Shown: piece by piece, positions 1 to 6,476 of the stretch
How the letters are laid out: each line of letters opens with the position of its first letter
Position numbering within the stretch: position 1 is the first letter of the stretch
The notes under the pieces: model-generated
Databases searched by the model: none
Seen by the model: only the letters and a program-made list of their open reading frames with translations
What the model was told of the DNA's origin: nothing
DNA from: CAUJGQ01 sp038325665
GTDB taxonomy: Bacteria; Chloroflexota; Dehalococcoidia; CAUJGQ01
NCBI GenBank assembly: GCA_038325665.1
Contig: JBBQJF010000104.1
Coordinates: forward strand, 1 to 14,693
Direction: 5' to 3'
DNA: 14,693 nt
Position numbers and translations under genes: made by a program

Positions 1-125
1 TCCGTGGGGATATAACCGAAGTGGTGGTGCACCTTGTGCAGGCAGGCGAGCAACTGGCCCGCGTCCGGCTGGAACTCGCGCACGAGGTCACGGTATCGCG
101 CCGTTGTCTTCAGTTCCGGCGGCAT
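1..125 (-). CDS. NuoE-type 24 kDa [2Fe-2S] subunit, N-terminal part (cut by window edge)
   Basis: Only the first 41 codons are inside the window; the rest lies beyond the left edge. The start is ATG at 125, with GGAG six bases upstream. The visible part ends in LLACLHKVHHHFGYIPT. This matches the helical N-terminal segment of the complex I 24 kDa family (NuoE, HoxE, FdsG type), where a 'LLPaLHxvQxxfGyiP' pattern is usual. Family members carry a thioredoxin-like domain with one [2Fe-2S] cluster and pass electrons from NADH or formate toward a flavoprotein partner. The four cluster cysteines would lie outside the window, so cluster binding cannot be checked. A downstream NuoF-like gene would be expected but is not visible. 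Respiratory NuoE cannot be told from a hydrogenase or formate dehydrogenase gamma subunit here. Confidence 0.75.
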   Translation of the reverse strand, partial: MPPELKTTARYRDLVREFQPDAGQLLACLHKVHHHFGYIPT

Positions 126-174
126 GCCTCACTCCATTGCATTTCTGCCGCGGGCATTTGTGCTCCGCCGCACA

Positions 175-203
175 ATTGTAGCGGAGGATGACCTAACCCC
201 CAA
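175..203 (-). promoter_or_regulatory. candidate promoter of the NuoE-like gene
   Basis: On the minus strand, TACAAT (180 to 175) is preceded by TTGGGG (203 to 198) with a 17-base spacer. The -10 differs from consensus at one base; the -35 shares only the TTG. It lies about 50 bases upstream of the ATG at 125. The -10 sits in the palindrome ACAATTGT (172-179), flanked by the inverted arms CTCCGC (163-168) and GCGGAG (181-186), so it could overlap an operator. Identified by eye only. Confidence 0.4.
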
Positions 204-333
204 CGCCCATCACCACGAGGGAAGACGACTCGCGGCGTCAGGCGCCCGCGTGCACATCCGAGACTCACTGGCTATCTCCCCGTTCACGTACAGGCACGGC
301 GGCCGGGGTTAGGTGACCCAGGCGGTTAGGTGA
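191..333. repeat. 10-bp inverted repeat plus a direct repeat across the oxidoreductase stop codon
   Basis: ACCTAACCCC at 191-200 is the exact reverse complement of GGGGTTAGGT at 305-314, which contains the stop codon of the FAD oxidoreductase gene. The second copy continues into GGTTAGGTGA (307-316), repeated directly at 324-333. A transcript reading through the stop could pair the two arms around a 104-base loop. No T tract follows, so it does not look like an ordinary intrinsic terminator. Confidence 0.4.
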
Positions 334-1604
334 TTCGCCAACTCCTCTGCCAGCACCACGGAATAGTTTTGGCCGCGATCGTGCGGGTACACCTGGAACA
401 TGCTCGCCTGATACAGACCGGCTATCGGCGTGTCGAACGGCGGGATGTGCTCTTTGTAATCGGTCGTGACGATCGGCTGCGCGTACGGCGCCGCGAACAT
501 CCAACTCTCTGTCACCCACTCGGGGCGAAAGTTCGGGTTGATGCGCGCCACGGCGGGCAAAAACTCCGCGAGCACCGACTCGTGGGAGGCCGCCATCAGA
601 GGATCAGTCATTGACCGATAGTTGCCGAGATAGACGAGGTGGCGGCCGCCGTAGTCCTCGGGCGGCAGGTAGTTCGTGTGCTCCACCAAAACCATGAAGG
701 GAAAGCCGGGGTCGTTCACGTTCATCCAATAGCCATCGGTGAGGGGACGATCGAGCGCGAGGATCAGGCAGTGCGCGCCGTAGGCCTCCCCCCAGTCGTA
801 CCGGGCACGGTAGCTGTCCGGCAGCTCTGGGACGAGACGGCAGGTGAGACGCGGCGGAAGGGTCGAGACGACCCGATCCGCCTCCACGTCCCCGCGTGAG
901 GTCGTCACCCGGAATCGCGCGCCCTCTCGCGCGACACCCTCGACCGACGTGTCGAAGCGCAGATCGCCTCCAAAGGCGCGCACGCGGTCCGCCAAGCGGT
1001 CGTACACCTGCTGGAATCCGCCCCGGACGTAGCCGAGTCGCACGGACCGGTCATGCACGCGCGCCCAGATCCACGGCAGCGCGATCTCCTCGGCCAGCGG
1101 CCCGAATTTGGACCGAAACACCGGCTCCCACATCACGCGGTATGAATTACTGCCCATCCACCGTCGGATCCACGGCGCCGCCTGCTTGCCCTCCATGCCA
1201 ATCGGCGGCAGCAATTTCAGATATGCCATTGCCGCGACCGTTCGCACCCGTTCGTCCGGCCGTAGCGGCGCAAACGTGAGCAACTTGAGCGGCGACATCT
1301 CGTGTGTGGCTCCCTCGTACAGCGTCGCGGTGCGCTGGGACGGCCAGACCAACTGCTCGGACAGCCCCAACTCGTTGATCACGCGAATGATGGCGCGGTC
1401 GGTGCGGAAAATATGGTGGTAGAACTTCTCGAGCCACGCGTCGCCCACGGGAAAGCCCGACGCCAGTCCGCCAGGTAGCGGCTCCCGCTCCAGCACCGTC
1501 ACGCGCTCGCCCCTCCGCGCCAGCCGCAACGCCAGCGTCAGCCCGAGCGCCCCTCCGCCGAGGATTGCCGTGTGTGTGAGATCAGTCATCGGCCGCGCCG
1601 TCAT
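309..1604 (-). CDS. NAD(P)/FAD-dependent oxidoreductase, amine oxidase / protoporphyrinogen oxidase-like
   Basis: A 431-aa soluble flavoprotein. Residues 14-40 form a Rossmann dinucleotide fold: a GGGALG loop (16-21), then an acidic residue ending the second strand (VTVLERE, 35-41). PLPGGLAS (42-49) is the segment usual in protoporphyrinogen oxidase-like and UDP-galactopyranose mutase-like flavoproteins. The C-terminal stretch from residue 396 (GLYQASMFQVYPHDRGQNY) fits the second FAD-contacting segment. Such enzymes commonly sit in polysaccharide clusters; the substrate is unknown. The chosen ATG at 1604 has GGAG ten bases upstream and overlaps the preceding gene by 23 bases. An alternative ATG at 1589 overlaps by 8 bases but lacks a visible ribosome site. 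The overlap suggests translational coupling with the flippase-like gene. The stop is TAA at 311-309. Confidence 0.85.
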   Translation of the reverse strand: MTARPMTDLTHTAILGGGALGLTLALRLARRGERVTVLEREPLPGGLASGFPVGDAWLEKFYHHIFRTDRAIIRVINELGLSEQLVWPSQRTATLYEGATHEMSPLKLLTFAPLRPDERVRTVAAMAYLKLLPPIGMEGKQAAPWIRRWMGSNSYRVMWEPVFRSKFGPLAEEIALPWIWARVHDRSVRLGYVRGGFQQVYDRLADRVRAFGGDLRFDTSVEGVAREGARFRVTTSRGDVEADRVVSTLPPRLTCRLVPELPDSYRARYDWGEAYGAHCLILALDRPLTDGYWMNVNDPGFPFMVLVEHTNYLPPEDYGGRHLVYLGNYRSMTDPLMAASHESVLAEFLPAVARINPNFRPEWVTESWMFAAPYAQPIVTTDYKEHIPPFDTPIAGLYQASMFQVYPHDRGQNYSVVLAEELANHLTAWVT

Positions 1605-2601
1605 AGGCGACGGGCTCCAATGCCGGGACCGCCCGCCGTTGCAGCCCGCCGAGGGAGAGGTTCATGCTCCACAGGAAGTACAATCCGAACGCCGTCGCCG
1701 GAACCAACACCACCGCGTGGACCGCGAAGCCATACGCGGCGGCAACTGCCTCGGGCGCGGCGGCGCTGATCAGCACCTGCTTGACAAAGAACTCGAACGG
1801 GCCGATACCGCCCTGCGACGACGGCGCCGTGATGGCCAGATTACCGGCGCCGACCGCCATCACGTAATAGCCGAACCCGATATCCAGCCCGAAGGCGTTG
1901 CCCACCAGCATATAGACCACGGCCTCGATCAGCCAGGCGAGGATCGACGTTGCCGTCACCCACGCGAACGCGTCGGGATGGCGCAGGGAGCGCAGTCCCT
2001 CGACGAACGACCAGGCGAGGTCATACGCGCGCTGGCGGAACCGGTGCGGCAAGAGGCGGCTGAGGCGGCCGATCAGTCGTTCGGTCGCATCTGGCGCGGC
2101 GAGCGCGACCACGAACGCCGCTAACGCAACGGTGAATACGGCAACCGCGACGATTGTCAGGTCTTTGAGCGCGCCTTCACCTCCCAGCACTGCCACCGAA
2201 ATCGCGAGGAAGCCGAGCAAGGTGAGGCCGTCGAACAGCCGCTCGACCGCGATCGTGCCCAGCGCCGACATCTTCGACACGTTGTGGCGCTCGCCCAGGA
2301 CATACGCGCGTACCACCTCACCCGCCCGCGCGGGCAAGAGATTGTTGGCCATGTAGCCAATGATCAGGATGGGGAACAGCGCCGGTGCGGGGACATCACG
2401 CACGCCACGGAGAATGTAGCGGTACCGCACGGCCCGCACCCACACCGAGACGAAGTACGCAACGATCGCCGGCGCCACCCACCAGTAATTCGCACCGCGA
2501 AACGCGTCCAACACCATCGAGAGATCGGTGCGAAACAACAGCAGGCCGATGAACAGCGCGCTGACCGCGATACCCAACCAGAATCGCCGGCTCCGAAGCA
2601 C
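1582..2601 (-). CDS. flippase-like integral membrane protein (LPG synthase transmembrane / AglD-type, PF03706)
   Basis: A 339-aa multi-pass membrane protein. Family marks are GYMANNLLPARAGEVVRAY (82-100), ERLFDGLTL (120-128) and PSSQGGIGPFE (260-270), all characteristic of the transmembrane domain shared by MprF N-termini, AglD-like proteins and UPF0104 proteins. Hydrophobic segments near 8-22, 42-55, 73-86, 122-140, 147-168, 213-235, 246-260 and 288-311 suggest seven or eight passes. There is no C-terminal aminoacyl-transfer domain, so it is not a full MprF. The GTG start at 2601 is chosen because AGGAGG (2612-2607) lies five bases upstream. An in-frame ATG at 2751 would add 50 residues encoded by the leader hairpin and promoter, which is implausible. 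It follows the Agl23-like gene and overlaps the oxidoreductase, so a role in lipid or glycan handling is inferred. Confidence 0.85.
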   Translation of the reverse strand: MLRSRRFWLGIAVSALFIGLLLFRTDLSMVLDAFRGANYWWVAPAIVAYFVSVWVRAVRYRYILRGVRDVPAPALFPILIIGYMANNLLPARAGEVVRAYVLGERHNVSKMSALGTIAVERLFDGLTLLGFLAISVAVLGGEGALKDLTIVAVAVFTVALAAFVVALAAPDATERLIGRLSRLLPHRFRQRAYDLAWSFVEGLRSLRHPDAFAWVTATSILAWLIEAVVYMLVGNAFGLDIGFGYYVMAVGAGNLAITAPSSQGGIGPFEFFVKQVLISAAAPEAVAAAYGFAVHAVVLVPATAFGLYFLWSMNLSLGGLQRRAVPALEPVAYDGAADD

Positions 2602-2606
2602 GCGTT

Positions 2607-2612
2607 CCTCCT
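2607..2612 (-). promoter_or_regulatory. strong ribosome binding site that fixes a GTG start
   Basis: AGGAGG on the minus strand is five bases before GTG (2601-2599). It decides the start of the flippase-like gene, because the longer in-frame reading lacks a comparable site. Confidence 0.85.
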
Positions 2613-2632
2613 GGCGCGGCCACACACACGAA

Positions 2633-2657
2633 GCGGGCGTCCTTGACGGACGCCCGC
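2633..2657 (-). promoter_or_regulatory. perfect 10-bp leader hairpin
   Basis: GCGGGCGTCC (2633-2642) and GGACGCCCGC (2648-2657) are exact reverse complements around a 5-base loop. On the minus strand the hairpin ends 20 bases before the AGGAGG site. It is followed by TTCGTGTGTGTG rather than a T run, so it is more likely a leader structure, or a weak or protein-aided terminator for the Agl23-like gene, than a strong intrinsic terminator. A third segment at 2681-2687 (GGCGTCC on the plus strand) can pair with 2648-2654 instead, giving two mutually exclusive stems. Confidence 0.7.
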
Positions 2658-2674
2658 CCGGCCGCATCTTCTCA

Positions 2675-2680
2675 ATTATA
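2675..2680 (-). promoter_or_regulatory. perfect -10 box (TATAAT) before the flippase-like gene
   Basis: The minus strand carries TATAAT at 2680-2675, notable in such GC-rich sequence. The -35 at 17-base spacing (TGCATC, 2703-2698) is poor. Transcription would begin near 2668, about 11 bases before the hairpin, giving a leader of about 67 bases. This would let the flippase-like gene and the oxidoreductase be expressed apart from the Agl23-like gene. Confidence 0.5.
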
Positions 2681-2756
2681 GGCGTCCCGCGCATCCTGAT
2701 GCACCACGCCTTCTGTAAACCGCCAAGCGAGGTGTTGTCGGGCAACGGCATCTCGG

Positions 2757-5700
2757 TCAGCGCGGCGCGAATCGCACGACCCGCCCGCCGGAAGCATCAG
2801 TCACCCACACATTGCCGGCGGTATCAACCGCGACACCGATGGCGCGGCCGGGCTGGTTCGTTGCCCCCACGTCGCCGGCCGCGCCGAGCGCCCGCCCATC
2901 GGGGCCGAAACGAAGCACCTGACCGGTATCCGGCACGGTGACGTACAGGCCACCGTCGGGGCTGAAGGCGAGGTATGGCTTATTCTCGACCCCGCGACTG
3001 GCCCAGCCATCCACGGTGAACTCGCCCTTGTAGCCGAATGACGCATCGAAGCGCTGGATCCGGCCATTCCACGTATCCGTGACGAGGATATCGCCGTTCG
3101 GCGCGATTGCCACCGCGACGGGTTCCTGGAACTGACCCGCCGCCGTGCCGGAACTGCCGAATGAGCCAAGCGGCCGTCCCTCCGGGCTGTACTTGACCAC
3201 GCGCGCATGGCCGGTATCGGTGACCAGCAGGTTGCCGGCCGCGTCGATCGCGATTGCACGCGGCCCGTACAGCTCAAGCGGGTCAGCGCCTTCAGCGCCC
3301 ACCTGACGCGGCGGCTGTCCCCACATCGTGACGAAGTTCAGATCGCGGTCGAACTTCTGGATGCGGTGATTCCACGTATCGGCGACGTACACCGAACCAT
3401 CGCCGCCAACGGCAACGCCCCACGGCTCGCGGAATCCACGCGGGCTGGCAAGCACGGCCGTGACGCGACCATCGGGGTCAAGCTTTTGCACACGGTTGTT
3501 GAGGCTGTCCGCGACAAAGATATTGCCGCCAGCGTCCACCGCGACACCCGCCGGTCGCTGGAACTGCCCGCGACCCGCGCCCGGCTCGCCGGTGACGAGT
3601 CTGCCATCGGACTCCAGGCGGGGCTCCGGGGCGGCCTGAGTCGTGGTCTCGGCCTGTTCCGGCGTCCATCCGGGCGGGAAGTACGCGACGGCGTCGATCG
3701 AGCCGAGCGCCGAGGGCAGCGTGCGATGCATGAAGAATCGCGCCCACATGCCGCGCTGCGCGGGATCGAGAATCCAATCAAAGAATCGGGATGTGGTCGT
3801 GCTCCGGTAGTCCTCCGGGAACCACCAGCGGTGCTTATAGCGCTGCCCCGGTCCGTACACGTCCGGGTTGGCGGCGCCAACTCCGGCGTTCGCGAGCTGG
3901 GCGAGCAACACGCCATCCGGCGGCAGAGACGCGATCAACGAGGGGTTGTTCTGATACGTGGTCAGATCGGGATACGAGACCCGCTTGTAGTCACGCAGGT
4001 ACCACGCCCACGGCCAGGTGAAGGCTTCCGTCGCGTCCACGGTGATCGGCAGGTCAAGCCCCAAGCCGGACTCACGCGCGTAGCGCGCGATCTGGCGATT
4101 GATGTCCTTCAGTTCGGGCGTGGTCTGGGTATAGACCAGCGCCTCGACCGGGGTGTCGCCGTGCTCGAACGCCGCCACCATGGCCGTTCGCACGCTCAGC
4201 GGCCCGAGGAAGGCGAGCGTCAGCGCCACCGCGGCCGGACCAGCCAGTCGGGACCGTGACACCGCGAGGGCGATGATGCCGGCCAGCGCCAGCAACCCTA
4301 GCGCCGCCAGCGCGGGATTCGCCCATGCTAACTCGTCGCTTTGCACCGCGAGCAGCGCCATCACCGCCCCGGCCACACCAGCCGCGGCCACGAGCCACAA
4401 CGATGGCAGACGCGCGCCCGGCGCCGCCGCCGCGACGGGGACATCGCCACCCCCGCCCGGATCGAGGTCCACTTCCGAGGCGTTGGGGGTCGAGTCCAGG
4501 GAGGCAACCCGGTCCGCGGGGATGAACCGGCGGGCCACCGCCGCTCGGTGGCTGGCATGGGCCAGTGCTTGCCACGCCTCATTCACCGTCAGTGCGGCGA
4601 GCAACGCGAGCGGCAAGGCGATATGAACCTCCAGCCACGGCATCTTCTCGCCGGCAGCCGATAGCCCGAGGAGGATCGCGCCGGTCCAGAACACGAGAAA
4701 CTGTTGGAAGGCATGACCGCGTGAGGCGTACGTGGCGGCGAGCAACGCGGTCACGACGAACGGCAGCGTGAGATGCGCGCCATCCGCGACGATTGCCCCG
4801 ACCAGGCAGGCGAGCACGGCGGCCAGCGCGGCGATCGCCGTGTCCCAACCAGTCCGCACCGCGCGGTAGACGATCCCTCCCAGTGCCAGCGCCAACGCCA
4901 GGTATTCGTATACCGGCGTCAAGAACAGGTAGTAGAACACCGGTTGATTGCCGCGTTGCACGTCCTGCTGTTCGAGCCAGTAGTCGAGCGAACCCCAGAT
5001 GCCAGAGGCAATCCCATCGGGGTTCGTGAAGAAGGTCGTGAAGAGGGGAATGCTGATTGCCCAGAAGACCGCCGCCGCGATCAGCCACCGCTTCGCGCGC
5101 CAGGCCGTGCCAAAGTACGCACCCAGGCCGATCAGTGCTCCGATCGTGATCGCGCCCCACATCTTCTCGTTGGTCCAGTCGCTGAGTGGCGACGGCGCCG
5201 CCATATCGACGCCGATCTTCCGGAGCAACACCTGCGAGCCGGCGGCGAACATTGGCGCGGCCAGTGTGCCGATCACGATCAGCGGCCCGGCCGCCCGCGG
5301 CAGTTCGTGCACACGCGCCTTTCGCTTCAGACCCGCGGGCAGCCACGGCCAGAACAGGACCAACAACCAGGCGACCGGCATCAGCGCCGCGGTGGTGAGC
5401 CGGCGGCGGGCGGCGTTCGCCCCCGTGTCCCGCGCTCGCTGGACCGCGAAATCCGCCGCCGCCGCGCCGTTGAGGTACAGCACCAGGATTGCGGCGAGCA
5501 TGTAGGTGACTTCCTTCGTCGTGAAGGCGAGCGCCAAACCACCCGCGATTACATACAGCCAGCGGTTGTGTTCGGAGCGAAGATACTGCCAGATGCCCGC
5601 CACCATGAGCAACATGGCAACCGCGACGACGATATCTTGTGCGCCCGCACCGACAAACCGTGAGAAGTAAAGGATGCTGGGAGAGAGCGCGATCAGCGCC

Positions 5701-6137
5701 GCGGCAGCCACGGCCCCGGCCCGCCCCAACCACGGGCGCAGCAGCAAGGGCAGCAAGACCATGCCGGCGCCGAAGGCGGCCGGCACAAACCGGGCGGTGG
5801 CGTCGCTCACCCCGAACAGCAGATAGACCAGCGCCATCGCATGAAACAGGAACGGACCGTGCATGAGGGGATGATGCTCATAACCGCGACCCTTGAACAG
5901 ATACCACGAGTAAGTGGCGTGCAGGCTCTCGTCGTGATGGATCGCGCGGTCACCCAAGTCCCAAAAGCGCAGCCCAAACGCGACCGCGAAGATTGCGAGG
6001 TAGATCAGCGTCTCCGGCGTAGCCCGTGGCCGCCACGCCAGCAGCCGGTTAAGCGACAGCCCGGTGTCGCTCGCCGCCTCTTGGCGCGGCTCCGGCTCAG
6101 GCGACGCCTCACGCCGCTCCTCAGTTCTGGTACTCAC
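2757..6137 (-). CDS. Agl23-like GT-C membrane protein (TIGR03663 type) with C-terminal six-repeat NHL propeller
   Basis: A 1126-aa protein. The charged N-terminus leads into the first membrane segment (about 42-58). A non-cytoplasmic loop then carries HHDES (67-71) and HGP (93-95); a DE dipeptide, HGP and two arginines are, as I recall, the invariant residues of TIGR03663. The matching arginines here are R116 and R160. Many hydrophobic segments follow to about residue 590. A soluble region contains PWAWYLRDY and HRWWFPEDY, typical of the family. Residues 858-1126 form six NHL repeats starting near 858, 902, 956, 1002, 1053 and 1097, each with a D/N-rich VADTWNHRIQKF-like core: a complete six-bladed propeller. 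GT-C enzymes transfer sugars from lipid-linked donors outside the membrane; 'flippase activity-associated' is the family's common label. The donor and acceptor are unknown. The GTG start at 6137 has GGGAG six bases upstream; a longer frame reaching 6368 lacks such a site. Confidence 0.85.
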   Translation of the reverse strand: MSTRTEERREASPEPEPRQEAASDTGLSLNRLLAWRPRATPETLIYLAIFAVAFGLRFWDLGDRAIHHDESLHATYSWYLFKGRGYEHHPLMHGPFLFHAMALVYLLFGVSDATARFVPAAFGAGMVLLPLLLRPWLGRAGAVAAAALIALSPSILYFSRFVGAGAQDIVVAVAMLLMVAGIWQYLRSEHNRWLYVIAGGLALAFTTKEVTYMLAAILVLYLNGAAAADFAVQRARDTGANAARRRLTTAALMPVAWLLVLFWPWLPAGLKRKARVHELPRAAGPLIVIGTLAAPMFAAGSQVLLRKIGVDMAAPSPLSDWTNEKMWGAITIGALIGLGAYFGTAWRAKRWLIAAAVFWAISIPLFTTFFTNPDGIASGIWGSLDYWLEQQDVQRGNQPVFYYLFLTPVYEYLALALALGGIVYRAVRTGWDTAIAALAAVLACLVGAIVADGAHLTLPFVVTALLAATYASRGHAFQQFLVFWTGAILLGLSAAGEKMPWLEVHIALPLALLAALTVNEAWQALAHASHRAAVARRFIPADRVASLDSTPNASEVDLDPGGGGDVPVAAAAPGARLPSLWLVAAAGVAGAVMALLAVQSDELAWANPALAALGLLALAGIIALAVSRSRLAGPAAVALTLAFLGPLSVRTAMVAAFEHGDTPVEALVYTQTTPELKDINRQIARYARESGLGLDLPITVDATEAFTWPWAWYLRDYKRVSYPDLTTYQNNPSLIASLPPDGVLLAQLANAGVGAANPDVYGPGQRYKHRWWFPEDYRSTTTSRFFDWILDPAQRGMWARFFMHRTLPSALGSIDAVAYFPPGWTPEQAETTTQAAPEPRLESDGRLVTGEPGAGRGQFQRPAGVAVDAGGNIFVADSLNNRVQKLDPDGRVTAVLASPRGFREPWGVAVGGDGSVYVADTWNHRIQKFDRDLNFVTMWGQPPRQVGAEGADPLELYGPRAIAIDAAGNLLVTDTGHARVVKYSPEGRPLGSFGSSGTAAGQFQEPVAVAIAPNGDILVTDTWNGRIQRFDASFGYKGEFTVDGWASRGVENKPYLAFSPDGGLYVTVPDTGQVLRFGPDGRALGAAGDVGATNQPGRAIGVAVDTAGNVWVTDASGGRVVRFAPR

Positions 6138-6273
6138 GGTAGGCTCCCTTGGAAATGGCTGATAGGTCTTGGGTGTTGGGTGTTGGGACCGACCTAAACC
6201 CCGGCCATGCCGAGACAGGTTGTACGCGGAGGGGTAAGACTCTATGTTCCTCGGTGGCGCGGGGGCGGGGCAT
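6121..6273 (-). CDS. possible 50-aa leader peptide overlapping the start of the Agl23-like gene
   Basis: ATG at 6273 is preceded by AGGAG six bases upstream and opens a 50-codon frame starting MPRPRATEEHR and ending SKGAYREYQN. Its TGA (6123-6121) lies 17 bases inside the Agl23-like gene, in another frame. The ribosome site and overlap would suit translational coupling. The peptide has no hydrophobic segment, regulatory codon run or recognisable homology, so it may be a chance frame. Confidence 0.25.
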   Translation of the reverse strand: MPRPRATEEHRVLPLRVQPVSAWPGFRSVPTPNTQDLSAISKGAYREYQN

Positions 6274-6476
6274 GAGCAACTCCTGTCAATGACCCGCGCC
6301 AACCCGCCGTCCGTGCCGTGTCGACGCCGATCGGGACGAGGAAGCACCGAACTCCTCTCCGCGTTCATGCCGGCGGCGGGGCAGCCGGGAGAAGGTCGGA
6401 TCGCGGTCGCCGCGGGACAGTCACGGCGGCAACCGTCAGGTCATGAATACTCCCACTCTTGGCGCGTCTGCGATGT
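6138..6476 (-). other. 339-bp gap between the two GT-C-like genes
   Basis: Apart from the possible leader peptide and a short tandem repeat, I see no conserved gene, tRNA or convincing terminator. A perfect -35-like TTGACA lies at 6289-6284 on the minus strand, but no acceptable -10 follows at 16-18 bases (the position reads GCCCCC), so a promoter is not supported. Small GC-rich dyads occur near 6410-6430 without a T tract. Confidence 0.5.
6169..6187. repeat. short tandem repeat, TTGGGTG unit
   Basis: Two full copies and one partial copy of the 7-base unit TTGGGTG lie 30 to 50 bases upstream of the Agl23-like GTG start. They are flanked by ggtc and gacc ends, giving a weak outer dyad. A role is not apparent. 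Confidence 0.6.

Noticed and set aside
262..308. Possible terminator after the FAD oxidoreductase
   Set aside because: Only short alternative stems (CCCCG/CGGGG or CCGT/ACGG) can form and there is no T tract.
2602..2751. 50-residue N-terminal extension of the flippase-like protein
   Set aside because: It would translate through the TATAAT box and the perfect hairpin; AGGAGG points to GTG at 2601.
3207..4259. 350-codon plus-strand frame opposite the Agl23-like gene
   Set aside because: Lies wholly antisense to the NHL and soluble domains of that gene; Arg-rich shadow composition and no start signal.
6284..6289. Perfect TTGACA as a -35 box
   Set aside because: The expected -10 position reads GCCCCC at 17-base spacing and no TATAAT-like sequence is within reach.
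6138..6368. 77-residue N-terminal extension of the Agl23-like protein
   Set aside because: No ribosome site at 6368; residues are Pro/Arg-rich and unlike the family, while GTG at 6137 has GGGAG at the right distance.
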